This document shows, one piece after another, positions 13,104 to 25,200 of a stretch of DNA of 64,000 nucleotides. Location of the stretch: the NCBI GenBank assembly GCA_034620365.1, contig JAQGEQ010000071.1:3844001-3908000 (forward strand), read 5' to 3'. The notes under the pieces are model-generated. The model ran no database searches and had not been told where the DNA came from. It saw only the letters and a list, made by a program, of their open reading frames with translations. Each line of letters opens with the position of its first letter. Position 1 is the stretch's first letter. The DNA is from Pegea sp. RAD2-039. Taxonomy: Eukaryota; Chordata; Thaliacea; Salpida; Salpidae. The translations under genes and the position numbers were made by a program.

Positions 13104-13509
13104 TAGCAAACTCGAAATAACAACTTTAACTTTAAGATCTAAATATTTTCTTACGGGATTAAATCTTAGTTAAAAGACATGCATTAATTCACCATCTACT
13201 TAACGAGATGCCACTATTGTCAAAAGCTGTCCTCTGCATTTATCTTAAAATCTTAGCTTAGATTTTTATTCATTTTTTTTCAGTTAGCACTAATCAAGTT
13301 CTTTTGTAAGTATTTAAAGAGTAGAAGAAATTAGATAAAAGTCTAACAAAAATCTCCAGTATGAAAAATTTCCCCTCAAATTTTGAAACACTAATTGAGG
13401 GTTGCATGAAAGTTTTCCGAGGGACATTATCAGTTTGTAGAAGAATATGGAAGTCTTTACAAGCTTCTTTGTTTAAGAAAATTAATAATCTTGCTTCATT
13501 TATTTAAGA

Positions 13510-13680
13510 CTTAGATAGTCGCGGCAAGTACAGTTGCTTCTGTTGTTATTTTTTCACTACTGATGTTGTGGTACTATCAAACTTTTAAATCTAAACAATA
13601 TTGTTTGGTGTTTGCTGTAAGAGCTGCATAATTCGTTATTTACAGCCATGTGTAAAAAATAAGTAATATGTAAATAAGTA
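13510..13680 (+). repeat. Dispersed repeat family A, diverged 3' end
   Basis: Contains GTAAGAGCTGCATAATTCGTT, then ACAGCCATGTGTAAAAAATAA, matching the 3' end of the copies at 581-835 and 58560-58800. Confidence 0.45.
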
Positions 13681-14197
13681 AAGTTATTTATAATTATCAT
13701 TTCAGCATATATGATTAACTAAGACATTCTAATTAAGCAAGTAAAAGTTATGATATAAATTTAGAGAAAATAATCTTTAACACTTAAAAATTCCTCCTTA
13801 AGCAAATGCAAACAACAAAGTCGTCTTTTGGTCGATTTATTACATGTTGACTGGCGAGAAGCTTCGATTTATTTGTATTTTGGAAATTTCATGAGATACT
13901 CTAAGCGACTTTGCAGTAGGGAAACTTTTCATCTGTTGGTCTACAAAGAACTTTGATGTTTTTGTAAATGTTTCTAAAGCAGTTAAAATACTCCATCAAA
14001 CCTAATTAAATATATTTCAGTTTTGAACAAATGATAGACAGAAAGTTTATGATAAAAAACGTTGTTGAAATTGAAACGAAGATATTTATGAGAAGAGTTT
14101 AGTATTTGTGGTGATTTTTATTATACAATAAAAACATTTTTACAATTATCAGCCAGAAACATTTCAGAAAAATCTTCATAATCAAAATCTCATTAAA

Positions 14198-14300
14198 GGC
14201 CAACCATCAACCAGATACTGACCATCAACCAGCAGTGACCAACAACCAGATGCAGACCATCAAACCAGTACTGACCATCAAACCAGTAGTAATCAAAAAA
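14198..14300. repeat. Short degenerate tandem repeat near METTL18 3' end
   Basis: About five imperfect units of roughly 20 bp built on GACCATCAAACCAGTA, lying about 170-270 bp beyond the METTL18 stop codon. It could be 3' UTR or flank. Confidence 0.75.
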
Positions 14301-14470
14301 CGCTTTTTTTCATTTCAGCAACAATCAAACAACAAACCAAAAATTCCTCAAAAATACGAAACTGGGCTTCACGTGGTGTCCACGTCATCAACCACAACCT
14401 TCCACAGCAGTGACGTCATCAACTACTTTTAACAACATGAAACAACAACAATCTGATGATGACGTCATCA

Positions 14471-15442
14471 CTAAGTAGCTTCACAATCACGAACTCTCAT
14501 CACCAAAATATGACGTTGCAAATGATCTTCAATAGTCTTCTTCTTGATGACGTCAAAATACCGCTGTTGTGTGACGTAATCGACCCAGGAGTGGACCCCA
14601 CCTCCGACCCCGAAATAAAAGGACTTAGAGGCCACTATTACCACCCCGGTCTTCTTCACCAGTTTTTTCATCACTTCGTGCAACTTGGGGTAATTGCTGA
14701 CTTCGTAGATAGTTTCCGCGGTCAGTATGACGTCATAACGTTCCTTAGCAACGGCAGCGATGTTAGACCAATCACCAGCAAAAAAGCGGAAGTCATAACG
14801 TTCCTTAGCAACGGCAGCGATGTTAGACCAATCACCAGCAAAGAAGCGGAAGTTAGTGACGTGATCGATACGGGACAGATGGTCACCGAATTGAGAACCA
14901 TCAGATGAAGTGGGCAGGGACTGAAGTAGGGCAGATGGGCCGGTCACTTTTAATAAAACTGACTCATTATAGTCCTGGAAATGAACCGATTCTGCCCCGT
15001 ATTGGTGGGCCAGAAGTCCAGGTAGTCCAAACCCACAACCAAGTTCTATCACTTGCTTGCCTCTGACGTCATCAGGACATATATACGCCATCAGATCGAG
15101 AGCTCCTTCCCAGATCTTCATCCCACCTTCGTACACTCCACTAATCAAATCGCTATTTCGCGCTTTCGCGTCACTAAACTCCGCGATTAATTTCTCGGCC
15201 GGATTGAGAAGCTGAACAAATCTGATTGGCTGCTGCTGTGATGACGTCATCACTTCTTCGATCGAGAACACCTCATCTTCTTTCCATCCACTCACGATAT
15301 CGCTGACCGTCACTTCGCGAAACGGTCGCGTAATCGTCGTCTTCTCCTCTATTCTGGCTTTTTTCGCTTTTGGAGCCTCATCCAAGGCGGCTGTGACGTC
15401 ATCATCGTTGTCAGCGGGAAAAAAATTAAATTTAAAACTCAT
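14471..15442 (-). CDS. METTL18: METTL18, protein-histidine N-methyltransferase (single exon, with a 20-residue internal duplication)
   Basis: METTL18 methylates histidine 245 of ribosomal protein uL3, using S-adenosylmethionine, in nucleus and nucleolus (family knowledge). The start MSFKFNF matches the family N-terminus (human MTFQFNF), so I prefer the ATG at 15442 over the longer open frame. Visible: DLISGVYEGGMKIWE, the SAM-binding motif VIELGCGFGLPGL, FQDYN, then VILTAETIY and the family signature FGVGGGVH. The oddity is at 14732-14851: a 60-bp unit is repeated in tandem, so FRFFAGDWSNIAAVAKERYD appears twice. The copies differ by one synonymous base, and other METTL18 proteins have one copy. 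It lies 115 bp downstream of NOM1 on the same strand, with a TTTTTTTCAG acceptor 28 nt before the ATG (15470-15443), so it may be the second cistron of an operon. No introns. Confidence 0.93.
   Translation of the reverse strand: MSFKFNFFPADNDDDVTAALDEAPKAKKARIEEKTTITRPFREVTVSDIVSGWKEDEVFSIEEVMTSSQQQPIRFVQLLNPAEKLIAEFSDAKARNSDLISGVYEGGMKIWEGALDLMAYICPDDVRGKQVIELGCGFGLPGLLAHQYGAESVHFQDYNESVLLKVTGPSALLQSLPTSSDGSQFGDHLSRIDHVTNFRFFAGDWSNIAAVAKERYDFRFFAGDWSNIAAVAKERYDVILTAETIYEVSNYPKLHEVMKKLVKKTGVVIVASKSFYFGVGGGVHSWVDYVTQQRYFDVIKKKTIEDHLQRHILVMRVRDCEAT
14732..14851. repeat. 60-bp tandem duplication inside METTL18
   Basis: Units 14732-14791 and 14792-14851 are identical except for one base (AAAAAAGCGG versus AAAGAAGCGG), which is synonymous for Phe. 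The unit encodes the strand-loop region that precedes YDVILTAETIY. Confidence 0.97.
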
Positions 15443-15557
15443 TTTAAGGAAAAAACAAACAAAATGAAATCTGAAAAAAATTTGGCAACAGTGAGATGAA
15501 AACAAGGGCGAGGGAAGGAACGCGCGCGTAATCACTCAAGCGGAACACGATAATAAA
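15443..15557 (-). promoter_or_regulatory. Short NOM1-METTL18 intercistronic region with splice-acceptor sequence
   Basis: Only 115 bp separate the NOM1 stop from the METTL18 ATG on the minus strand. No AATAAA is seen in the sense orientation. A long pyrimidine tract ending TTTTTTTCAG (AG at 15472-15471) lies 28 nt before the METTL18 ATG. This is what a trans-splice acceptor in an operon looks like. A separate compact promoter cannot be excluded. Confidence 0.5.
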
Positions 15558-18151
15558 TCAAGAAGCGAGCGCATCGTTCATAGCTTCAAAGTGTTCAGCG
15601 AGATGTCTTTGTGACGTCATAAAGTTGGAATCTTTGATCATGAAATGAAGGAGGAAGAGACGAAGACCTAGACGGACATGTTTTTGGTGTTTGCTCCTCT
15701 TTTCGAACACTGACGTCATCTTTTCGATGGATGAAGAGGATTGAGCAAGAAGGATGAAGATTTGTCGAAGAAATTCAATGATTGGAGGACTGATTTCAGT
15801 GAATTTGATGCTCTGTAAGATGAAGAGTTGATGAAGATTAGTTAAAAGATTGCTTAAGATCACCTTGAAACAATTGATAGTAAGAGCGGAGTTAAGAAGA
15901 AGATCTGAGATCAATTTAGAGAGATTTGTCTTCTTGCGTTCAGACATAGAATCGATGAGCTTGAAACGATCCCAAAAAGAGCACTGGAAGAGGACCACAT
16001 AGTCCCTAAAAGAAGAGTTGAAAGTAGATGATGAATTATTGATGTAACAAGTTGTTTGTGAAGTTTTCTCGAAAACTTTTCTCTTTCTTACCTGTTACTT
16101 TTACAAAATTTGTGGATGAGGAAGACATAAAACTTGTTGAAGTGTCTTTGTTGGATGCAGCATTCCACAAGGACACTCCCAATCTCTCTCAGTTGTTTGC
16201 CCTTCAAAGAAATTTGTAATTTAGAAGAAATTTGAAAAATATTCTTTGAAAAAATTCAATTAAATTGAAGAAATTTTTTAACCTTTAAATCTAATCTACA
16301 AATGTTATTAAAAGCTTCTTCAAAATCTGTAGATCCCATCACAGCATAAAAGATCTTCTTTCTGATGTCAGTATTCATCCTCATCTTCTTTGCAGCATCT
16401 TGTAGCTTCTGACTGACTTCTCCACTGACTTCTTCTACTATAAAAACCAGTTGACACCTCAAATGAACCATCTACGAACCAACTTACCACCAGTAACTTC
16501 AGTGATGTCATCACTTTGACGTCCTTTCCATGCACTACCAACCAACCACCATCGACCAGTCTCATCCGCTTCTAACAACTCCTAAAAGCGATTATGACAT
16601 CACAACTTGATGATAAACAAATAGGCCACTAGGTGACGCTAACCTTCAACTTGACGTCAGCAAACTCCTCGATATCTGACGTCATACAGCTCTTCACTTT
16701 TTTACGTCTCTTATTGATCACATCCACGTCATAGTCTACCAACAGTAGTGACGTCATCAAAAATCAGTGACGTCATCAACTCACCTTGGATCTTCTGGAT
16801 GTTGTTGTTCTTCACTGCACTGATCACATCAAGCATAAATCGCATCCGACTTCCAACAGGAGCATCGCGCGACTGTGACGTCACCAAGGCAACGATCTTC
16901 TTCATTTGCATAGGGTCGTCGCGACGAAGTTGAAATCCGATCTTTTTAAAGATCAGTAAGAGCAGCTCAACTTCTTTTTCCTGCATCACTTCCTTCTCGC
17001 TGATCAGCAGTTCTATGACGTCATAGATAATCTGCTTCTGCACCGCTTTCAGTTCGTAGAGAGAGCAGAGGGCACGTAGCAGGTTGTTAGCGTTCTTTCC
17101 ACCCACCGCGTTTGGTTGCCTAGCAACAGAGAGTGTGTGCATAAACCGCTTACAAGTACGCTCCACAAAACTAGCTAGCAACCCGGTACCAGTATGTGAC
17201 GTCATAATGACGATTAACATCACCGCTTCAGGAGATCAGTCGCTCCGGAAGTGGGTCACGAACATCCACTTCTTCCAGGATCAAAGAAATGATGACGTCA
17301 TGAACGCGCGCTCTACCTCGTGATTCACCGAGTTTACGAAGAATTGGGATAATAGATGCGATGTTGTCTTCACTTAAGCGATTCAGTTGACCTTTAACTT
17401 GACGACGGATGTTGGCGACGCTTTCTTCTTCACCATGCGTCATCAACGCTCTTTTCGATGGTGGGATGTATTTGCCTCCCGTTCCGGTTGACTGCTTCGA
17501 GGATTGAATTTTAAGATCATCATCTTTTATCAAATATTCATCTGAAATTTTATCTTCAAATTTCTTTTCTAAATCTTTGTTTTCTTCTTCATCTTCCATT
17601 TCATGATCTTCATCTTCTATTTCATGATCTTCTTCATCTTCTATTTCATGATCTCCTTCATCTTCCATTTCATGATCTTCTTCATCTTTCATTTCATGAT
17701 CTTCATCCTCATCTGATTCTTCTTCAAGCAAATTCTTAAGATCGCCTAGATCTTCATCATCTTCAGAATCATCAACCAAAAGATCTCCCTCCTCTTCTTC
17801 ATCTACTTCTTTACAATTACTTGCTCCAGACTCAATAAGATCTAAAATAGAGTCAAGATCATCTCCACAAGACCTCATCCTCTTCCCTTTCTTAATCTTT
17901 AAATTCTTCTCCATCTTAGCAATGATTGCATCATCTTCATCAGCAGTTGTAGGAGTTCTCATCTGATTCAGTTGATTCATTTTTCTTCTTTTTCTTTTTG
18001 CAGCTCCACTTAATTGCCTTTTAGGCTTCTTGTCCTTATCTACTGGAATCTCTTTAACTTTCACTTCTTCATTAAACTTCACTTTCTTAATCTGCTTTTC
18101 TTGATTTGAACAATTTTTTCTCTTTTTGTTTGATTGGTTAATTTTATTCAT
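15558..18151 (-). CDS. NOM1: NOM1, nucleolar MIF4G domain protein, six exons with one +1 frameshift
   Basis: NOM1 (yeast Sgd1-like) acts in the nucleolus in 18S rRNA/40S biogenesis and recruits DDX48 and PP1 (family knowledge). Minus-strand exons: 18151-16785, 16735-16644, 16581-16488, 16437-16283, 16201-16092 and 16005-15558; introns are 49-86 bp. Exon 1 encodes a Lys-rich and Asp/Glu-rich tail containing a DHEMEDEE-type repeat (about 17575-17715). It continues through YIPPSKRAL into the MIF4G domain (ELLLLIFKKIGFQLRRDDP, RMRFMLDVISA). Later exons carry ADETGRWWLVGSAWKG and the MA3 domain (RMNTDIRKKIFYAVM, FWDRF). The frame breaks once, near 17231: LPERLIS ends at TCC TGA and the alignment continues in the +1 frame with EAVMLIVIM. 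An acceptor (TTTTTCTAG) lies 34 nt before the ATG. METTL18 follows 115 bp downstream. Confidence 0.93.
17228..17240 (-). other. +1 frameshift site TCC TGA within NOM1
   Basis: The conserved MIF4G alignment crosses from one frame to the +1 frame exactly at TCC TGA, with no gap relative to human NOM1 (LPERLIS-EAVML against MPSRLMM-EHVLL). TCC TGA is the sequence of the metazoan antizyme +1 frameshift site. The simpler alternative is one extra C in the assembly (CC for C). Confidence 0.45.
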
Positions 18152-18185
18152 CTTAAATAATTTCTTATAAAATTTGTTTAGATAT

Positions 18186-21100
18186 CTAGAAAAAGAATTT
18201 ATGAAATAAGAATAAGATATTTTGTTTACTAGCTTCAGTTAAAATTTATTTTTTTAATGAATTTGTCAGATTAACACAAGAAGTGCTTTTAGTGTTTCCA
18301 ACAAACACAATTACTTCATTTTATAAGTTGAATCACACAAACTAGTCTAATACTTAGTGATCTATTTTAAAATTAAGTTATTAATATTTTGATGTTGAAG
18401 TGATAATTACATTTAAAATAATTATTTTTTAATGTTTATCAAATGCAACAAGAAATTTTTATCATACTTAACTTTATAAAGATATTAAAAATATTCTCAG
18501 TTTTAATTATAATTTCGTAGAACTTGTTTATAGATTTCTATGCCAAGCTACAAATCTTATTTAATTCCTATTTAATCAAATTTATCAAAATTGTTCCCAA
18601 TTTATAACCACCAAAAGATACTCAAACACTCTCGTTGGTTTCTATAGATAGATTCTCACATGACAACTAACATTAGATCTTCTGAAGACCATTTTGCACA
18701 ACATAGACAAGTATTGATGACTGGTCCTCTTATATCAGCTTAGACATAAATTTTATAGAGGTTTCACTGAGTAATTGATGATTAGAAATAAAGTCAAATC
18801 TAAAATTCAATTGAAGCTTTTTATTAAAAGAGCCAATTTGTGTATTGAAAATTTTTTAATAAATATAAATTCAGTTACACTAAAGTTGAAACTTTAGATA
18901 AGTAAAAAAATCAATAGCTTTTGTCAAAAAAAATTAGTTATAAGACAATTTTCTTAAAAATTAATCCATATCTAGGTAATGATATTAAAATAATATAAGA
19001 TGTATTTAATGTATAATATTTTTGTGTAAACACTCATGCATACATAATCTTGATAAGACATAACAATTGTGAACAACTAAACATGAAAATCTTAAAACTT
19101 TTAGTACTATATAAAGACACTTTTAAAAATCATTGATTTTAACTAAATATAAAACACCTAATCAATAAAGGAAAACAATAAAAAAATTATCAAATCTGAT
19201 AATACTTGAATAGCTAAAAAATGTAAATCAAATATTCGAGTAAAAATAAAAGAAAAATTAAAATTTTAATGAAATATAAATGAAATATAAAAAAGAGTTG
19301 CAACACTTATAACTACAGATTGTTAGAGTTAATTTTAAAGAATTAAGAATTTTACTTTAAATTTTCAATCAATAATAGAAGCTCATAGGAGTAAATTGTC
19401 TTAATCAAAAAGTTATAAATATTCAAAATATATTCTCATTTAAAAACAGGAATTTGATTTTTTAGAATCTGTTTACAGAATAAACAATAAAATTATAAAA
19501 TAAATCATAAAATGATAAAATGAAACTAAAAAAACAAACATTAACTGACTTAAATTTTTAATTTAATATAACAAAATAATTTTAAAAACAGTTTCATAAA
19601 AATAGCTCTTCTTAAATAAAAACATGACAATTTCAGTGAAAATTAAGTAAACGAAATGCAGTTAAATGTTTAATACTAAACACAACAACTAAATTATTCT
19701 GTTTCTAGCAGCAATTTATACAATTAATAATAAATTTGTAGAATTAGACGTACTGTAAGTATTTGATGTAGCAGCTTCCTACACATGTCAGCGGTGACGA
19801 GAAATTTGGACTAATCATTAGTTGGTATCTAACTAAATATTCTTTGTTTAACAAACAATAATTTTTGCTGGTACAGATAATAATTTTTAATTAAGATATT
19901 TTTATTTCTCTTTTATAACTCTTTTATAATATCAAAATTAGTTTAAAAGGTAGTTAAGCAAGATTTACACAAAATATCAACATCATTTAAACAACCTTCG
20001 ACATATAACAGAGCTTATACACTTACTAGTTTAGAATTTCTTATAAATTTTGTTATAACTTTTGTTATTTGTATCACCCCGTAAGATTCTAATAAGAAGT
20101 TTTTTACAGAAATTACTAAATAGTTTGAGTTCTTAGAATTATTATTAATTTAAGATTAAGTCTTTTGCAACTCAGTTACCACTACTTGTTGATCAAAAAA
20201 TATGTAATTATCGGTAAAATTTGAGATGATAATATACAAACACTTTGAAGCTTCATAAGCATGGTGAGGTTTTACCATTTGTACCATCATAATCAAATAT
20301 TATTAACTATGAATGGTATTTACTAAATCAAATATTTTTTGAATATTTTTCTTACAATTAAGGGCAAATTTATAATTTAAATCCTGTCTGGTTTATTCTA
20401 ATGGTAAATATCATTTAAAATCAATGATTACATTTCTGCTTAAATCACTTGACTTAAAATATTAAAGATGAAAGTTAAATGTTGCTAATCGCCACTTTTA
20501 AAAGTTTATAAATGAATCGTAAAGCTTACTAGACATACTTAATTAGATAATTTACTTTAATAAATGCGAAGGAGGGTGCCTGAAAAAAGCAACTCCCGCT
20601 AACACACATTCTCACAAATAATATCTATTAAGTTGTCATATTTTTATTAGTATCATTTATCAGCTTTATGTGAGTACAAATATAATTATCAGTACTTTTA
20701 CTTAAATTTACAACTTGAAACTTCTTCTATAATTTCTTGATAAATAATTTGCTAAACCATCTCCTTATCTCTTTGTGGCTCTTTCGTACTCAGCTGTTCT
20801 CACTCAAAGTCTTATTGATAGTTCAATTTAAGTTTTATAGTAAGAAACTCATTAGTAGAATGAAATATCACCAGTTATCTTTTTGTTAGATGTTAGATTT
20901 ATTAGTTAAGTTATAAAAAGAAAAAGTAATAAAAAACTAAACTTGCTCTTGAAATTAAAACTGTTGTTAAGTGAAAAATTAAATAAAAATCGTACATAAA
21001 AATATGAAAATATTTGTAAAAGCCATTTTCGTGTTACCAAGAGAATTTCTCTTTTATCTATACTTTAGTTTTGTAAACTTTAGGATTTTCCATTAATTTT

Positions 21101-22246
21101 TTTTTCTACAACTCCCACGTTTTTGTTTTATTGTTTTGATTTGTAAGCTCTATATTCAAAACATGATAATGTGACTTTTTAATACTTTCTTATACCTTTG
21201 TATCATTGACAGCAGTAAACAGATTATTGAGAAATCATTTTATTTAGAAAGATTTGTTTTTCTTTATTTTGTTCCAAGTTATCAAATAGTATTTAATATC
21301 TAACTGATTTTATATTTATTTTATTAAGAAAAGTTTTCTCAGATTATCTATTTTATTTAGAGAAGAAAGATTACTAAATAATTTTATTAATTAGTAATAA
21401 AAAATGAATGTTATTCTCATAAATAGTTATTTGATAATATAGATTATCAAATATTTTTAACAAAGTCAAGCAAATGATCTCAAAGCAAATAACTTTGTTA
21501 TTTTTTTTCATGTTAGACTTTTATCAGAGTCACATGAGTTTAGTTGGTGATTCTGTTATTATCTTCCATTAATGAAATTTCAAACTACAAAATATGAATC
21601 TTTATATTGGAAAGAAAAACACAAATCTGAATTTATTCCATTTTTTATGTTTATTTAATCAAATGTTTTTTGTTTTGACACAAGGTATCATCTTTTATTA
21701 TTATTTTTAATACTGAAACAAGTTGACAATTTTTTTAATGAAATTTTTTAATATTTTAATAAAAAATTTGTCAAAATTAAAGTTATTTCTACAAATTTAA
21801 ATTTAATGATTAAAAATAATAATCAGTTATTGAATATTAGTTAAAAGATCTATTATTTGCTTGTATTGAAATTAAATTCTTTTAGAATTCGTTTTTATGA
21901 CTTTTTGATGAAATAAGTTTTTTATAAATTGAAAAATTTATTTAATTAATCATAAATTTTTAACATGAATTTTTTCTAGTTTCAAAAATTGTTTTTTTTG
22001 CCTTTACTTAAAAAAAAGCCTGATAATATTCTTATAAAATTTGTATGAGAAATGTTAAAGATAATTTGATTAAAGTCTGTTTGTATATTTTCATATTTAA
22101 TATTATTGATAAATATTCTCCTAACTAATTATACTATTTGTAATAAATTAGGATAATCTAATTTGAAATTTTTTATCAAAAGTTAATCATTTATAAATAT
22201 AAATAAAATCTTAACAAGCAGTCAAGTTCAAAAGATATATTTTTAG
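18186..22246. other. AT-rich gene-free region
   Basis: Extremely AT-rich, with stops in all frames. The only recognisable item is an inverted LINE 3' end near 20556-20830. Undetected first exon(s) of TMEM131, including its signal peptide, could lie here, but I could not identify them. Confidence 0.6.
20556..20830 (-). mobile_element. LINE 3'-end fragment, inverted
   Basis: On the minus strand it reads ACTTAATAGATATTATTTG, then TGTGTTAGCGGGAG and CGCATTTATTAAAGTAAA. This matches the 3' end of the LINE at 3985-4990 (TGTGTTAGCGAGAG, CGCATTTATTGAAATAAA). It appears to be a 5'-truncated insertion. Confidence 0.7.
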
Positions 22247-25200
22247 ATGATCTGGATTCGGAAAGATCATTGAAGCTAAATCCAGCTAGTATTTTATCTT
22301 TTTACAATTCTCATGAGGTACAAACTCTTCATTTTCTTCATAATCTTGAAAATCTTTGCTCAGACACCAGTATTTTCAACTCTTATGAAACATTTCCCAG
22401 ACATCAACCCACAAACAAAGTAACTTCGAATACATAGTAAGCTGGAAGCTTTCATCTCCTAGCAACAAATTTACTTTTCAGGAAACAAGAGAAAACTCTC
22501 AATGAAGATGACGTCATCAGCTTTCATCCGCCTTTTCTTAACTTTGGTTCAAAGTCAGTACACTAACTACATGACGTCATCACCTACTAACTATGTCATG
22601 CAGATCAGTAGGGATGACGTCATCGCAGCGCGTTTACGTTTTTAATCCATCACAAAAGATCTCGCTTCATTTAAATTCGATATCAGGATCAACACAACAC
22701 ATCCACGCTTCGTTTTTTGAAAATAAAGTGATTTTACGCCCCTATTTTGTACCCTTGTTTCTATCAACTTCTTGTAGATCCTCAAACCTGGTGAGAATAC
22801 ATCTTTTGAGGCTGTGTTCTTGCCACGTCACGCAGGGAACGTCGAAAGTACGCTATTCATCGACACCTCAGAAGGTCGTTTCTCTTACCAGGTATGACCC
22901 AACTTAAAGCGGAAAAGCTTGATGTTCAGTGAAGCGGAACGAACCGTTGAAAGCGGCGCGCTGATTGGTTGATTTTGTTGCAGTTGTTTGGGGTTGGATT
23001 GGAAAGTGAATTTCGACTAAAATCGATTTTTTGTTCACATGTAAGCCTCAATAGCAGCTGCTCGCCCCTAATTACCCTTCACAATCCCACTGAACAACCG
23101 CTAAAGGTGAATCGCGCGGTAATGACGTCATTTTTGTGAATAAATTGATTAATTAGGTGAAAGAAATCTACTCATCAAGTGTGGACCTTCATTTACAGCT
23201 ACCTAATGGACAAGACAGTGCCCCAGAAAGCTCATGGGTAAGTCCCAGCTTCTTAACATCGTTGTATGACGTCACGAACGCGCGTAGGAAATTGAACCCT
23301 TCGAGACGAAAGCATTGATGCGTGCAAGCTTCATGGCGACTCATGAAATTAATCAAACTGCTTACATCAGCATCAACACGAATAAGGGCGGAAGTTTCAA
23401 GGTTCCTATGGAGATTCACGTCACTTCAAGTTCATTCGTGCCCTTGTACCCCACTTTCCCCCCTTAACTCTCTCCCCTTTACAGAACCTGCTCTCTACTT
23501 CTCCATGGAAACACTCGACTTTGGCACGATGCGAACCAACGGTTAGTAGACGCGATGATGACGTCATCACATCGATTCAAATCGAAATTATAGATGAGAC
23601 CCGAATGTTGGCAATATTTGCGCTGAATTCCGGACCACGTGACCTGGTGTTAAAAGACGTGAAAGTGGACAAGTCAAACCCAGCAGTTACTGTCCAGTTC
23701 CGGTCCATGAAACTTCCGGCCCAGGCCAATTCTTTCACCCTAATTGCAAATGTCTCCTTCACCGGTTAGTTGTGACGTCACAAGCGACAAATAGAAGCCA
23801 GAATGTTGTTTGTTGTAGCGGAACTGATGACGTCACTGGACGACTGTAAGGGGCGTGTAGTGGTCTCGATCAAAGAAGATGACCAATTGACCAATTCGCG
23901 TCCTTGCCATTTAAAGCACGAGTTCTTGAAGGGTCAGTCATCGAGCGTTACGCTTCACTGACTTCGTCATGCTTCACTGATTTCAGCACACTTGGATGGA
24001 ACGATTCGTCGACTTCTTTCACGCTTCAGTACCCGAAACGAAGTGATGACGTCACCAACGAAGACTCTTCCTACTTGATCCGAAGAAACATCGAGTTGAT
24101 CAACTCCTTCGATTTTCCGCTCCTCATCCACAAGATTCAATCAAATCACACTGATCTCAATCCTCTCTTTCAAGTCTTCATCCGATCTTCCTCCAACTCC
24201 ATTCTGATCTCTTCCTTCTGACAGGTCATCACCAGTGGCGAGTCTTTTCTACTTCCTCCTCAAAACCTCACCACTTGCTTCACTATCGCGTGTGCTGTCT
24301 CCAGCGCGCGTGACGTGATGAAGCGTGAAGGCGTGACGTCACTCACACGTCACATCCACGTGTATACAAACGCATCACTCTTCTCAATCCCAGTTGTTCT
24401 CTTCACCAACAACCTCCAGGTGCTCCTCATCTTCCAACTCCCTCTAGTGACAACAAATCGCTTTTCAGTACAAAGTAACATCCGAAGATGAATCTTTGAA
24501 GGAGGAAGAGACAAGCTCGATCCTTGACTTCAACGTCATCGCTGTTACCCAGCAACGCAGTAAACAAGTGATCCTTCAAAATATCAATCCTTCATCAGTG
24601 AGTTTTCATCATCGTGATCCAACGCGATTCACTGATGACGTCATAGGTGACCATTGAAGAGATCAGCTCGACTCTTCCCGGCATCCGGTTGCAGATGGAA
24701 GGTTTGGAGGCTTCGAGGTCGATACTACAAGTTAGTGACCTAATGGCATGTCAATGTGGTCCCTGACCTCATATGGTGACAGGTGGTGGTCGCGAGTTAC
24801 AGTGACGTCACGATTCGTGTCATTTTCGAAGCTCCTGCTCAAGAAGAGACTCTTACAGGATTTGTGATCATCAAATCGGAGTATGAAGTAAGTGCCCCTG
24901 TTCGCCCCCTTTTCTTCCTTCTCTTCATCTGCTTCCTTGTTTCAGATCATCAAGATTTTAGTGAAAGCGCAAATCGAAAGTGGATCCATGACCTTTGACC
25001 CTCAACATTTGGTTTTTCCGCCCAGTTTTCCGGTCAGTTGAATCAGGTACAAGTGGGTCGACTGACCACTACTTTTCAGGGACGGGTGGTTGGCAAGACC
25101 CTGAAGGTCCTCAGCACTTTCACTTATCCGACCAAAATTGAAAATTTCTTCTCTACTGATCCTCATTTTTATCACAGGTCAGTCTCATCTTCCTTGTCAC

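Larger units (their letters stand above)
11781..14197. other. AT-rich region with an 85-bp tandem duplication and a repeat copy
   Basis: A/T-rich DNA without recognisable exons. It contains the tandem duplication at 12936-13103 and a family A repeat end at about 13510-13680. No promoter or RNA gene could be supported. Confidence 0.6.

Noticed and set aside
14456-14908. 150-residue plus-strand open frame over METTL18
   Set aside because: Antisense shadow of a well-supported METTL18 exon. Its internal repeat is the 60-bp duplication read backwards.
15442-15535. 31-residue N-terminal extension of METTL18
   Set aside because: It begins at a non-ATG codon, runs through the intercistronic acceptor, and the family start MxFxFNF coincides with the internal ATG.
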